From positions 1 through 64,000 of the forward strand of contig JAHEBQ010000011.1 in NCBI GenBank assembly GCA_024642205.1: a stretch of 64,000 bases of DNA, read 5' to 3'. The position numbers and the translations under genes were made by a program. The notes under the pieces are model-generated. The model had not been told where the DNA came from. It worked only from the letters and a program-made list of their open reading frames with translations, and ran no database searches. This document shows positions 21,548 to 32,247 of the stretch, piece after piece; the stretch's first letter is position 1; every line of letters starts with the position of its first letter. Source of the stretch: Planctomycetaceae bacterium (GTDB taxonomy: Bacteria > Planctomycetota > Planctomycetia > Pirellulales > Pirellulaceae).

Positions 21548-23704
21548 ATGTGCCCTAATTACTTAACTACTTCGCCAATCGTTACGTTGGCAGTTCTGTT
21601 CATTATTTCACACGCCATCGCCCAGGAGAAAATGGAATACCCCAAATCAAAACGAGTGGACCAGGTCGACGATTTTTTCGGCATCTCCGTGGCCGATCCC
21701 TTTCGCTGGCTGGAAGACGACGTTCGTTCCTCCGAGGACGTTCGTCAGTGGGTCGAATCTCAAAATCAACTAACGTACTCCCAGCTGGCAAAACTCCCAT
21801 TTCGTGAAGAAATTGAATCGCGATTAACGCAACTATGGGACTACGAGAAATACGGTGCACCATTCAAGCGAGGTAATCGATACTTCTACTTCAGGAACCA
21901 CGGTCTTCAGAATCAAAGCGTGCTTTACAAACTCAATTCGCTCGACTCCACGCCGGAGATTCTGGTTGATCCCAATCTCTGGTCCGAAGACGGAACCGAT
22001 GCGATCGGCGGCATGGCGTTCAGCAACGACGGAAAACTGTTGGCCTACGGCGTGCAGAAAGCCGGTTCCGACTGGCGGACCTGGCACGTCATGGAAGTCG
22101 AAACCGGCAAAACGCTTTCTGATGAACTCAACTGGCTCAAGTTCGGAGGAGTTTCCTGGACCAACGACGCAAAGGGATTTTTTTACAGCCGATATGATGA
22201 GCCAAATTCGCACGAGAAATACCAGGGACTGAACCTCGGCCAGAAAGTCTATTACCACAGGATTGGCGACGATCAAAGCCAGGATAGGATGGTCCATCAG
22301 AATCCGGAAAACCCCAAATGGGGATTCATCCCTGAAGTCAGCGACGACGGCAAGTACCTGATTATTACCGTCTGGCAGGGAACCGACGATCGCTACCGCG
22401 TGCTTTACCGTTCGCTCGACGGTTCCGATCCCGGATTTACGATCTTGATTGATACTTTTGACAACGAATACAGTTTCCTGGGAAATGAAGGCAGCCGATT
22501 CTATTTCAAATCGGATTTCAAAGCCCCCAAAAAGTGTATCCTCGCAATCGATGTCGAAGACCCTGACCACGCAAACCGGCAAACGGTAGTTGCCGAGTCG
22601 GACGACGTGATGGAGAGTGCCGGAATCGTCGGCGACACCCTGATCATTCAATACCTTCAAGACGCCAAGTCAAAAGTCAAGCTGTTTGATTTGGCCGGCA
22701 ATCATGTTCGTGACATCGAGTTTCCGGGCATCGGCTCGGCAAGTGGCTTTGGAGGCCGACGCGATCAGACGGAGACGTTTTACAGTTTCTCCAGTTTTAA
22801 CCGGCCACCATGTGTTTTTCGGTACGATCTGACAACGGGCGAAAGTAAACTGATCCGTGAAGCGCGCGTCGATTTTGATCCTGGGGACTACGAAGTCAAA
22901 CAGGTGTTCTACCGAAGCAAGGATGGAACTCCTGTTCCCATGTTTATCGCGTCCAGAATAGGACTTGAGCTCCATGGCAAAAATCCGACGCTACTCTATG
23001 GATACGGTGGTTTCAACATCTCTTTGACTCCGACTTTTTCGATTGCGCGGCTACAGTGGATGGAAATGGGAGGCGTGTTCGCCATGCCAAATCTGCGGGG
23101 AGGCGGCGAATACGGGAAGCAGTGGCACGAGGCGGGAACGAAAACGAACAAACAAAACGTCTTCGATGACTTTATCGCTGCCGCGGAATACCTGATCGAC
23201 CAGAAATACACTTCGCCGGAAAATCTGGGGATCCAGGGCGGCAGCAATGGTGGCCTGCTCGTGGGTGCTTGCATGACACAGCGACCCGACCTGTTCGGTG
23301 CCTGCCTTCCCGCCGTCGGCGTGATGGACATGCTGCGGTTTCATAAATTCACCGCAGGCCGTTTTTGGATCGACGACTATGGCAGTGCCGAAGCGAGCGA
23401 CGAGGAATTCGAGGCGCTCCGCGCGTATTCGCCCTATCACAACCTGGTCGGTGGCACCGAGTATCCGCCGACAATGGTAACGACGGCGGATACCGATGAT
23501 CGCGTCGTTCCAGGACACAGTTTTAAATTCGCTGCGCGGCTGCAGGAGGCGCAAGCCGGATCGAGTCCAATCTTGATTCGGATCGAAACCAAAACCGGGC
23601 ATGGGGCAGGTAAACCCACGGCAAAAGTCATCGAAGAGTGTGCCGACCAATGGGCTTTCCTGGCCAGGCACCTGGGACTGACCCCACAACTGACCGGCAA
23701 GTAG
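21548..23704 (+). CDS. Prolyl oligopeptidase family serine peptidase (S9A)
   Basis: ORF 21473..23704; DPFRWLEDD, GGSNGGLLVG nucleophile motif, C-terminal catalytic Asp/His region (DTDDRVVPGHSFKF...TKTGHGAGKP). Confidence 0.92.
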   Translation: MCPNYLTTSPIVTLAVLFIISHAIAQEKMEYPKSKRVDQVDDFFGISVADPFRWLEDDVRSSEDVRQWVESQNQLTYSQLAKLPFREEIESRLTQLWDYEKYGAPFKRGNRYFYFRNHGLQNQSVLYKLNSLDSTPEILVDPNLWSEDGTDAIGGMAFSNDGKLLAYGVQKAGSDWRTWHVMEVETGKTLSDELNWLKFGGVSWTNDAKGFFYSRYDEPNSHEKYQGLNLGQKVYYHRIGDDQSQDRMVHQNPENPKWGFIPEVSDDGKYLIITVWQGTDDRYRVLYRSLDGSDPGFTILIDTFDNEYSFLGNEGSRFYFKSDFKAPKKCILAIDVEDPDHANRQTVVAESDDVMESAGIVGDTLIIQYLQDAKSKVKLFDLAGNHVRDIEFPGIGSASGFGGRRDQTETFYSFSSFNRPPCVFRYDLTTGESKLIREARVDFDPGDYEVKQVFYRSKDGTPVPMFIASRIGLELHGKNPTLLYGYGGFNISLTPTFSIARLQWMEMGGVFAMPNLRGGGEYGKQWHEAGTKTNKQNVFDDFIAAAEYLIDQKYTSPENLGIQGGSNGGLLVGACMTQRPDLFGACLPAVGVMDMLRFHKFTAGRFWIDDYGSAEASDEEFEALRAYSPYHNLVGGTEYPPTMVTTADTDDRVVPGHSFKFAARLQEAQAGSSPILIRIETKTGHGAGKPTAKVIEECADQWAFLARHLGLTPQLTGK

Positions 23705-23771
23705 CCGAATTACGTGGCAGCCAATACAAACGCTGGTTAACCACCGACGCTCAGGAGGCGTACCTACGAAA

Positions 23772-24551
23772 ATGAATGACAATCCGAACCCAACTTCGCG
23801 GCCCGCACCGTCGCAGCCAGCAACATCCGAACCGGATGGACACATTGACCTGAGTGAAAATGGCCGCGGGACCGACGGTAAACCGGTTTCCCTGGACCGC
23901 CGGCTGTTCATGCAATTCATGGCATTTCGAAACGGAAATCCAGACACACTTGCGCAACAGTTTGAACAAGTTTCTGCCCAAGCCGTGATCTATCAGGATC
24001 TTCACGACGCGTCCGGCCTGGGTGTGATGACGTACTGCGAAGATCCCGGCTACATCATGGATCGGATTCAACCGATTCTCAGACGCCAAAGCCACATGGA
24101 ATACCGCGAGGAGTACACGATGCTCGGTCGTACCTATACGATCGGTTACGAATCGGACCTGGAAGATGTTCTGATTCACCGACCGGTCCGGCGTGTATGC
24201 GATCCTGCAACTCCCTGGGCAGTCTACTATCCCGTCCGCCGCAATGGCTCGTTCGAACGTCAATCTCGAGACGATCAACGCAAGATGCTGGCCGAGCACG
24301 GCGGTATCGGACACGCCTACGGCAAAGCCGGTTTTGCAACCGATATCCGACTGGCCGGTCATGGCTTGAACAAGAATGACAGCGATTTCATTGTCGGATT
24401 GTTGGGCGAAAAACTGTTCCCGCTCTCGGCGCTGGTTCAACACATGCGTCGAACCAGACAAACGTCCGAATTTATTGAAAAAATGGGCCCGTTCTTTGTC
24501 GGTCAAGCCGTTTGGCAACCGGTCTATGATCCCAATCGCACGGTGTTGTAG
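23772..24551 (+). CDS. Chlorite dismutase/HemQ-like family protein
   Basis: WAVYYPVRRNGSFERQSRDDQRKMLAEHGGIGHAYGKAGFATDIRLAGHGLNKNDSDFIVGLLGEKLFPLSALVQHMRRTRQTSEFIEKMGPFFVG. Confidence 0.78.
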   Translation: MNDNPNPTSRPAPSQPATSEPDGHIDLSENGRGTDGKPVSLDRRLFMQFMAFRNGNPDTLAQQFEQVSAQAVIYQDLHDASGLGVMTYCEDPGYIMDRIQPILRRQSHMEYREEYTMLGRTYTIGYESDLEDVLIHRPVRRVCDPATPWAVYYPVRRNGSFERQSRDDQRKMLAEHGGIGHAYGKAGFATDIRLAGHGLNKNDSDFIVGLLGEKLFPLSALVQHMRRTRQTSEFIEKMGPFFVGQAVWQPVYDPNRTVL

Positions 24552-24826
24552 CACCGCGGTGACCGGCCAATCGCGGGACGGCCAGGAAAATCTGTGCTCC
24601 CTGTCGTCCTGATTGCGCCGACCCTGTCGAAACCTCTTCGAACTGGCTGTCGTTTGATCAGGCCAAGGCGAAAAATAGCGAGCATTCGAACGAGCCAAGG
24701 ATCAAGCAGGGAATGCGATACATGCAAGGCCTTGGGTCGCCTTTGGTACAAAATGGGTGACATCCCTGCCCGGCCCCCGGGGATGCGGTCTTCCTGGACT
24801 AACTCACATGAACACTGCCTTACAGC

Positions 24827-24859
24827 AAAAAAACGCGCCTCCGAATTCGAAGGCGCGTT
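24827..24859 (-). terminator. Rho-independent terminator downstream of the 24927-28314 minus-strand cluster
   Basis: Inverted repeat AACGCGCCT / AGGCGCGTT flanked on the minus strand by a T-tract (plus-strand aaaaaaa). Confidence 0.75.
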
Positions 24860-24926
24860 GAACCACCATCAGCAGTTTGTATCTGGTCGTGGATTGTCCG
24901 ATCCCATTTCTCGAAAAAACCACTCG

Positions 24927-25796
24927 CTAATTTCCGTCCGGTTGGGTTCGAATGCGTGGTCGTGGTCGTCGGATATTCTGGAATCGATCATTCCAGTCAT
25001 TGGTCTGTGGCTCGTACGTGTCGCCGACCAGTTCTTTTAGCTTGGCTTGTTGATCCAGCGTCAGTTCTTTGATCAACTCGTCTTTGGCTTTTTCCTTGAG
25101 CTCCGCCATGTCCTTGGCAAGTTTCTCGTTGATCTCCTGGCTGCGTTTTTTCAAGCGTTCGATTTGTTCACTGGTGATTCCAAGTTCTTCAGCAACTTTG
25201 TCACTTGCCAATGCGGCAGCGGTTCCAGCCTGTTTCATGTGTGTTTGCAAGGCAACCTGTTGCAGTCTCGCGATTTGATGAGGAAGCAACATGCTTTCCA
25301 TTTGTTCCCGCTGTCGGTCACGCAGTTGTTTCATCAAAGCAGGTAGATCTTTCAGTCGGTCCTGATTCAGTCCACCCTGGGAGATGTCGCCGATCTGATC
25401 CTTCATCTGTTGGGCAAAGTCTGCCTGCAGATCTTGAACTTTCTTGAGTTGATCACCGACCAATTCAAGATCCTTTTGAACGCTGGGGTTGCTGAGCATA
25501 CCCCAGGGATCGGGGGCTGCCGCCGACATCATGAAATCGCCTCCTCCGCTATCTGAGAACGCCATGACTCCCGGGCCGCCCGACAGGATCCTCAGTCCCG
25601 ATCTGGATTCCCCGTTGCCGAAACTCTCCGTCGTCGAAAAGATCATTGGTCCACCTTCGTCGCCTGTTCCAATGACCGTCATTTCGACTGCTTCGCCAAC
25701 TGGGGGATCTTCTTCCTGAGCAGCCGCAAAGCCGGCTACGCCCAGCGTCGCGACCCCAAATACGAACCCGCGCATCATTTGTGTCAGTTTCATCAT
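24927..25796 (-). CDS. Secreted Spy/CpxP (LTxxQ)-like hypothetical protein
   Basis: ORF 24927..25838; signal peptide MKLTQMMRGFVFGVATLGVAGFAAAQ; long helical region ending LTLDQQAKLKELVG. Confidence 0.65.
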   Translation of the reverse strand: MMKLTQMMRGFVFGVATLGVAGFAAAQEEDPPVGEAVEMTVIGTGDEGGPMIFSTTESFGNGESRSGLRILSGGPGVMAFSDSGGGDFMMSAAAPDPWGMLSNPSVQKDLELVGDQLKKVQDLQADFAQQMKDQIGDISQGGLNQDRLKDLPALMKQLRDRQREQMESMLLPHQIARLQQVALQTHMKQAGTAAALASDKVAEELGITSEQIERLKKRSQEINEKLAKDMAELKEKAKDELIKELTLDQQAKLKELVGDTYEPQTNDWNDRFQNIRRPRPRIRTQPDGN

Positions 25797-25834
25797 TAAC
25801 TCCTGTTGTTTGATGTTCCGTTTGATTCTTCGTT

Positions 25835-26863
25835 TCATTTATCTTTGCCCCTGTTCACCCGTTCTTCCATCTGCTTTCGCAACGCTTCCATTTGAACTTC
25901 CACCTCTTTCATTTGGGCTTCGACTTGTTTCTGGAAGTCTTCATCCAGGTTTCCACCCATGATCAGGCCCGGTCCCATCTGGCGAAATTGCATATTGAAA
26001 CCGCGTCCGTTTTGATCCGGGAATGCCCGGAAGATACCCGGCATACCGCCAATCTGGGCTGATTCTGGTCGTTCCACCGGCGAGACGTCGATCCCAATTT
26101 CCTTTCCGGCACGAATGACGGTCAATGATATCTTGCCTTTTTCTTTTCCTGCCATCTGAACGGCCTCAACGAGGTCAACTTGCCGGGACAATTGACGGTC
26201 ATCAGCAAACATCAGGATGTCGTGTTTTTGAATCCCCGCTGCCTGTGCAGGCGAATCATCACTGACATTCAGAACCACCAGTCCGGTATCGGCGTCCAGC
26301 TCCAATTGAGCGCTCAAGGCTTCACTAACCGGTTCGCAATGGACTCCGATCATGAAGGTACTATTTACTTGCTCGGCGCTGACGATGCCGCTGAACCCCG
26401 GAAAGTCGAATTGAGTTGCGCCACCAGCCAGTGGATCGCCAAGCTCAATTTCATGGCGTTGTCCATCGGGACCGATGATGATTGCTTTGCCGACTCGTTT
26501 CGTCCTGCTCTCACCATTTTCGTTTACGGATTCGACGGCCTGGTTCACGATAATGCTCTGTGCGCCCTGGATGTCGATTTCCTGTTCGTTGCCCTCGGCA
26601 TCGGTAACCACCCATTTGCCGTTTTCGTTCCGGACGTTTCCCTTGACCTTGATTCCCGAGCCGGCTGTATCCTGGTCACCAGCCGGTTTGGGTTGGACGA
26701 TCTGGATCTCGGCGGCTTTCACTTTTTCGCCGTCCTGATTGACAATAACAATTTCGCTACTTTTTTTACCGTCTTCCTGGGCCGTGGAATTGGCAGTCCA
26801 CGTGACACCGATCGCCAGGCCAATCACAAACATTCCGACAGCTTTTACAGGCTCGTTTCTCAT
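25835..26863 (-). CDS. PDZ-domain-containing secreted protein
   Basis: ORF 25835..26914; signal/TM segment; PDZ-like VVLNVSDDSPAQAAGIQKHDILMFADDRQLS. Confidence 0.78.
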   Translation of the reverse strand: MRNEPVKAVGMFVIGLAIGVTWTANSTAQEDGKKSSEIVIVNQDGEKVKAAEIQIVQPKPAGDQDTAGSGIKVKGNVRNENGKWVVTDAEGNEQEIDIQGAQSIIVNQAVESVNENGESRTKRVGKAIIIGPDGQRHEIELGDPLAGGATQFDFPGFSGIVSAEQVNSTFMIGVHCEPVSEALSAQLELDADTGLVVLNVSDDSPAQAAGIQKHDILMFADDRQLSRQVDLVEAVQMAGKEKGKISLTVIRAGKEIGIDVSPVERPESAQIGGMPGIFRAFPDQNGRGFNMQFRQMGPGLIMGGNLDEDFQKQVEAQMKEVEVQMEALRKQMEERVNRGKDK

Positions 26864-26947
26864 TTTCATTCTCCTGAACTGTTCAACCAAATGAACAAGC
26901 GTTTGACATCCCATTGGAAGAAATTCTCGCCGCCCCTTGGCAGCAAA

Positions 26948-27688
26948 CTACTGTCCTTGAAGAAACCGAATGGTTCGAACGGGGACAACGAACGACCGGC
27001 CGTCACCGAGACGACCGCAAATATAATTAATGTCCTGCTCCATCTGATAGCCTGATCCGGCAAGCCGCTCAAGCATTAGAGGGGAGATCGCAGGTGTTAC
27101 CGGTTGTTGACTGAGTTGGTTCAATTGCTCAACGTTGTCGACGGAAAACAACGGGACGGGGGCAACCGGTCCGACCGATGCCATTTCTCCCAATTGCTCA
27201 GCGGGAACTTCCAGGTGATAGTCCGCTTGTGTCATTCTCGGCTGGTCCACAATGTAACCTTGTTTGGGTTGAGCCTTGGTTGACGAACCGTCGACCAGCA
27301 TTGGACCGGTAGCGGGCAGCTCATGACCTTCGTCCAACGCTACGGGCAAGTTGCGGTTTTGGATTTGACTGGTCATGTACCCCATGGTTGCGGCCGCTAA
27401 CAGGCTTGCCGTCAACACGAACGATGAATACCGCATGGGGCTTCGCTTCGATTCGGATTTGACGCGTCCCGGATCGGAAACCAAAACGACCGAGTCCTGA
27501 CCGGTATTGTGTTTCGTCTCCTGATTTCGGAACGCACGGCTCCAGCTTTGGTTTTCAATAAAGCCGATTGCAATTTCCTGCCAATGTTCCGGTGTTGCGT
27601 TCGCGTCGGCCAGGATCTGATGGATCTGTTTGTCGTCCAGTTCGCTGTCCACCAGACGTTGAAGTTGCAGGGGGTCAATGGGTTTCAT
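26948..27688 (-). CDS. Anti-sigma-factor-like single-TM protein
   Basis: Directly downstream of an ECF sigma gene; N-terminal MKPIDPLQLQRLVDSELDDKQIHQIL and central TM SSFVLTASLLAAATMGYMTS. Confidence 0.6.
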   Translation of the reverse strand: MKPIDPLQLQRLVDSELDDKQIHQILADANATPEHWQEIAIGFIENQSWSRAFRNQETKHNTGQDSVVLVSDPGRVKSESKRSPMRYSSFVLTASLLAAATMGYMTSQIQNRNLPVALDEGHELPATGPMLVDGSSTKAQPKQGYIVDQPRMTQADYHLEVPAEQLGEMASVGPVAPVPLFSVDNVEQLNQLSQQPVTPAISPLMLERLAGSGYQMEQDINYICGRLGDGRSFVVPVRTIRFLQGQ

Positions 27689-27735
27689 TTCACTCTCGGT
27701 TTTGATAGCAATCCCTGTTTTCGGGGTCATCGATT

Positions 27736-28314
27736 TCAATAAGCTGTCGCACTACTTGTCGTACCCAACCGTGTCAAATGCTGGCGCAGTCTTTTCCGGG
27801 CCGTCAAAAGTCGATATTCAATCGTGCGAACCGGCACGCCAAGATGACTGGCCATTTGATCGTAAGTCCAATTTTCGGTGTATTTCAGGGTCAGGATTTC
27901 GCGGTCCGGTGGTCGAAGTTGCCCAAGCGCATGATTCAGGTTCGCCTGTTGTTCCCGGGCCAACAACCAGTCCAAAGGCTGCAAGGCCGGTGAAAATGGG
28001 TCCAACTCGGCACTTGGTTTTGCGTGTGATTTCCGATTGGTTCGGCGGTGAAAATTGACGGCCTGTCGAACTGCCAGCCGGTACAACCACGGCGCTACTT
28101 TCTCCGGATCGCGCGGGACACCTGTCGTTTTCGGCAGGCCGCATTTGTGGGTTGCTGTCTCGGATTGTCGAAACACGGCTAACGCGACTTCCTGGAACAA
28201 ATCATCGACCTCAGGCCGGTCGCCGATGCGGCAGCGCAGCACCTTCTGCAACCAGGGTCGGTGTTGCTCCAACGCGGCGGTCCAGTCAATTGCGTGGGCG
28301 TTTGAGTCGGTCAT
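27736..28314 (-). CDS. ECF-type sigma-70 family RNA polymerase sigma factor
   Basis: Region 2 (DDLFQEVALAVFRQ...APWLYRLAVRQAVNFHRR) and region 4 (LRPPDREILTLKYTENWTYDQMASHLGVPVRTIEYRLLTARKRLRQHL). Confidence 0.9.
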   Translation of the reverse strand: MTDSNAHAIDWTAALEQHRPWLQKVLRCRIGDRPEVDDLFQEVALAVFRQSETATHKCGLPKTTGVPRDPEKVAPWLYRLAVRQAVNFHRRTNRKSHAKPSAELDPFSPALQPLDWLLAREQQANLNHALGQLRPPDREILTLKYTENWTYDQMASHLGVPVRTIEYRLLTARKRLRQHLTRLGTTSSATAY

Positions 28315-28587
28315 TGGTTAACAAGACGCGTGAGGTTCTTTCGTGATTTTCACTCCTGAATCATCCCGATCCAGGTAACCACCTTCATAGTCGCCGTTGG
28401 ATGGATTATCCCAACAAGAAAATGGCAAAAAGTGCGATTCTCGGCGAAAACAGCCGAAAAGCACACAAATTCCGCGACTTTTCTGGTTTTCGGGACTGCC
28501 GACAACCGGGAGAAACGCGACTCGGACAAGACGACCTCAAAAACCGGTACAAGTTGCTTTTGCCGAGCATGTCGTCCTCGTCATGTG

Positions 28588-29691
28588 CTACTGAACCGCG
28601 ATGTGTTTCGTCACGCGGATATCGCCATGGCTGGACCGCAATCTGAGCTTCTGGTGTGAGCCAACTTCAGATCCAAATTCAGATTCCGTTTCGCCATGTT
28701 TTGCCTCCATGTTTATCTCTGGATGGACATTCGCCGGAAGTTCAACCGCAATCGATTCATGCGACGTCTCAAGATCGATTGAATGGAAGTTGCTCGAAGT
28801 CATCGTCAGGTCTATCCGACCATGCTCGGATTGGATAGACACATTTCCTCCGGACGCGCTGATTCTGGTGGCGCCAACACTGTTTCTGGCTTTGACGTCA
28901 CCGATGAGATTGGTTGCCACGATATCGCCGTGGGAGGTCTTGAAGTCGCCAATCGAATCGACTTGATCAACCTTGATGTCCGCATGGCTGGCATCGATGG
29001 ACAACTGTCCAACAATCTGTTCGGCTTCGACGTTTCCGTGCGAACAGGAAATCCTGATATCGCCGGTCGCTGATCGTACTGCGGTGTCGCCATGACTAAC
29101 ATCGATCGTCGCTTCGCCAATGTTGTTCGCGATCAAATCGCCATGTGCGTTCTTGATTTTCAGGATTCCACCGAGTTCGGTCACTTCAATGTTCCCGTGT
29201 GAATTTTCCAATTTGGCGTCGGTGTAAATCTTCGCCACAGTAACATCTCCGTGTGCATTTACCAGATTGACTTTGACATCTGGCGGAAGCATCAACGTCA
29301 GGTTGGACTCGACTCCGTTGAGATCCGGTGTCGGATCGGGAAGAACGACACGCCACGTCTGTGTTTTGCCGACGGTCTGGATGTCCATCGCCAATTCGTT
29401 GATCAACTGATCGGCCAGTTCACGGGAATCGGCCCATACCTTTGAATTCCATTTCCAACCTGGTTCTCCAAGCGACAACTCGAGGTTGATGTTACCGAAC
29501 CTGTTGACGACATCGATCGCAGCGATGCCCTCGCTGAACTTGCCTGCTGCGGTCGATTGGGCCGTCTCTCCGGTATGGGTGAACACGTAACCGTCCACCT
29601 GGTTGAAACCCAGGCTACATCCGGATAATTCGATGGTGAGACAGGCCAGCATCAGCCAAACACCGTTTGAATACGCCAAGACTGGTTTCAT
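28588..29691 (-). CDS. DUF4097-like beta-strand repeat lipoprotein
   Basis: Lipobox LSGCS; repeated (S/A)HG(D/N) beta-repeat turns. Confidence 0.75.
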   Translation of the reverse strand: MKPVLAYSNGVWLMLACLTIELSGCSLGFNQVDGYVFTHTGETAQSTAAGKFSEGIAAIDVVNRFGNINLELSLGEPGWKWNSKVWADSRELADQLINELAMDIQTVGKTQTWRVVLPDPTPDLNGVESNLTLMLPPDVKVNLVNAHGDVTVAKIYTDAKLENSHGNIEVTELGGILKIKNAHGDLIANNIGEATIDVSHGDTAVRSATGDIRISCSHGNVEAEQIVGQLSIDASHADIKVDQVDSIGDFKTSHGDIVATNLIGDVKARNSVGATRISASGGNVSIQSEHGRIDLTMTSSNFHSIDLETSHESIAVELPANVHPEINMEAKHGETESEFGSEVGSHQKLRLRSSHGDIRVTKHIAVQ

Positions 29692-29785
29692 GGTTCTACC
29701 TGAGTCGGAACATGGTTTTTATAACTCACGTATTCGCAGTTCCGCTGAATTGCTTGGAAACCGATTTGAGTTTTTGTCTGGTCGG

Positions 29786-31294
29786 CTATCTCGCGGAGTT
29801 CACGATAGAAACAATGGTGAGAATCGGACCGGCCAATGTTGCGATGATGGACAGGATTTTTCCGAGGCGAGTTAGCCAGTAGCCATTCGGAAAGCGCCGG
29901 CCCTCGCTGATATCCCGCAAATCCTCGTTGGCAGCTCGCCAAGTGAAAAATCCCGTGATGATGCCAATCCCAAACGACATCAGAAAGAATGAAATCAGTC
30001 CCCACAACAAAATGCCGCGACTACGATTGGCCTTGATCCATTTTCTCGCCCGACCGATCCGCCAACGGGGTGGGGCGATATCAGGAATATAAAGCACTTC
30101 TGACTGGTGCCCATATCCACTGGTGACCGAGACAACCGAGTCCGCCGGAAGGATTGGATCGATGGCATCAGGAATAATCGCTTCGGGGAAGGAAGATTGC
30201 TCGTGTCGGTCATCGAACCGTTGAGCGACGGCAGTGTCGGGAACTCGTTCGATGACCGGGGGAACGGATCCGAAACTGGGTGCCTGCCCTTCTTCGATTT
30301 GTCGAATCGCTTCAATCAACATCGTGACGGTTTGAAAACGGTCTCTCGGATTCTTGGCTACCATTTTCTTGAACAGCCGATTCACCGCATCGTCATCCGG
30401 CGATCCGGTTTCGATCCGGGGTATGGCAGCATCGCGATGAGCCAATATCGTTTTGACGACGGTTTCGCGTGAAAAAGGCCCGCGCCCTGTAATCAGGCGA
30501 TACATCGTGCAACCCAGTGAATAAATATCGGACCGAGCATCGGCCTGACGCGTGTCTTCTGCCTGTTCGGGAGACATGTACTCAACGGTTCCCATGACTT
30601 GCCCCGTCGTGGTGAGCTGCGCGGATACGTCCTGATCCAAAGCACTGCCAATTCTTGCCAAACCCATATCCAGGACTTTGATTTGACCTTCATCGTTCAA
30701 CAACAGATTTGAGGGCTTGATATCCCGATGTACGATCCCTTTTCCATGAGCGTATTCGAGCCCACTGGCCGCTTGCGAAATGTAATCCAGCGCCAACGAA
30801 ATCGGTATCAGACCGAGTTGCGAAAGAACCTGGGCCAGGTCATGACCCGGCACGTATTCCATGACGAGATAATGAAACCCGTGATGTTCGCCAGCATCGT
30901 AGGCATGAACAATACTTGGATGAGTCAGCCGCGCCGCTACTTTGACTTCCTGGTAAAACCGGGCCACCGCATCTTTGGACTCAAGCACGGTAACCGGCAA
31001 CACCTTGATTGCGACCTGTCGGTCCATTCGCCGGTGCTTGGCCAGAAAAACGGTTCCCATTCCGCCCTGGCCCAGTTTGTCGATGACGACGTAGTCACCA
31101 AAGTAAATGTCTGACGCCTGGCCGGCTTTGAATTTTTCGGCTTGATACTCCGTGATGTGTCCATCGCTAACGAGCCTGGTCAATAACGCTTCGGCCCCGG
31201 TATCGATTTCTTCGCCGTACTTGGTTACATGATCCGACGACAACAGTCCCGCTGCCGTTAACTCATGAAGTACTTTGTGCGCAGATTCCGCCAT
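29786..31294 (-). CDS. Serine/threonine protein kinase with C-terminal TM segments
   Basis: LGQGGMGTVFLAKH...VAIKVLP, GIVHRDIKPSNLLL, DMGLAR, GTVEYMSPEQ. Confidence 0.95.
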   Translation of the reverse strand: MAESAHKVLHELTAAGLLSSDHVTKYGEEIDTGAEALLTRLVSDGHITEYQAEKFKAGQASDIYFGDYVVIDKLGQGGMGTVFLAKHRRMDRQVAIKVLPVTVLESKDAVARFYQEVKVAARLTHPSIVHAYDAGEHHGFHYLVMEYVPGHDLAQVLSQLGLIPISLALDYISQAASGLEYAHGKGIVHRDIKPSNLLLNDEGQIKVLDMGLARIGSALDQDVSAQLTTTGQVMGTVEYMSPEQAEDTRQADARSDIYSLGCTMYRLITGRGPFSRETVVKTILAHRDAAIPRIETGSPDDDAVNRLFKKMVAKNPRDRFQTVTMLIEAIRQIEEGQAPSFGSVPPVIERVPDTAVAQRFDDRHEQSSFPEAIIPDAIDPILPADSVVSVTSGYGHQSEVLYIPDIAPPRWRIGRARKWIKANRSRGILLWGLISFFLMSFGIGIITGFFTWRAANEDLRDISEGRRFPNGYWLTRLGKILSIIATLAGPILTIVSIVNSAR

Positions 31295-31755
31295 GTTTCA
31301 CCGATCACCTGAAGAGCACCGACCCCTACCACTCTAATCGATTGACGGGAATTCGACAAAGCATTTGCCCAGCATCGGTTGTGAAAACGCGTCCAGCCAG
31401 TCCATTTCCCGGTTTTGCTGCCACGATTCCGGTATTTGGCAAAGTCCGGTATTTGGCAAAGAATTCATGTATCTCGATCTGGTTGACCGATCCTGGTCGG
31501 CCGGACCCGATTCGATTCGGTAGGTGTCCAATCGTCAAACCCGCTGTTTGTGACGCCATCCGTTCTCGCCCGGAGTTGGAAATTCAAAGAATGACCCTGA
31601 CCCTCCAGGACCGATTGTCTTCGGCAATTGATTGGTACGGCCGCAAAGTACGCCAGGGTTATCGGCTTGTTGACGGGCACGGTGAAACAACACGATAATC
31701 CGACAGAGACACAACCAACAAGTCAATTAACTATCGAATAAATTTGGATCTCGTA

Positions 31756-32247
31756 ATGGACACAAAAACCGCAATCAAGACTGCTATTGATACCGCTAAC
31801 ATGATCACGACCTCCTATCTAGGAGATCTTACGGACGAAGAAATGATGCATCGCCCGGCGCCCGGCTGCAATCATATCAAATGGCAGCTTGGACATTTGA
31901 TCGCGTCCGAGCACAGCATGATCAGTCAATGCCTTCCCTCATCGATGCCTGCGCTTCCCGATGGTTTTGCCGAAAAGTACAGCAAGGAAACCGCCGACTC
32001 CGACGATGCCGATGCGTTCGACAGCAAGGAGGTCCTGATGAAGGTTTATGAAGAACAACGAGCCGCGACGTTGGCGGCGCTACAGCAGATTGATCCAGAC
32101 GATTTGGACAAAGAAGGTCCCGAAGCGATTCGAGCTTACTGTCCCACGTTTGGAGCGGCGTTCCTGATGCAAGACGCCCACTGGATGATGCACGCCGGCC
32201 AATGGGCCGTTGTTCGCCGCCAACTCGGCCGCGAGCCGTTGTTTTGA
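31756..32247 (+). CDS. DinB family protein
   Basis: MDTKTAIKTAIDTANMI...CNHIKWQLGHLIASEHSMI...DAHWMMHAGQWAVVRRQLGR. Confidence 0.85.
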   Translation: MDTKTAIKTAIDTANMITTSYLGDLTDEEMMHRPAPGCNHIKWQLGHLIASEHSMISQCLPSSMPALPDGFAEKYSKETADSDDADAFDSKEVLMKVYEEQRAATLAALQQIDPDDLDKEGPEAIRAYCPTFGAAFLMQDAHWMMHAGQWAVVRRQLGREPLF

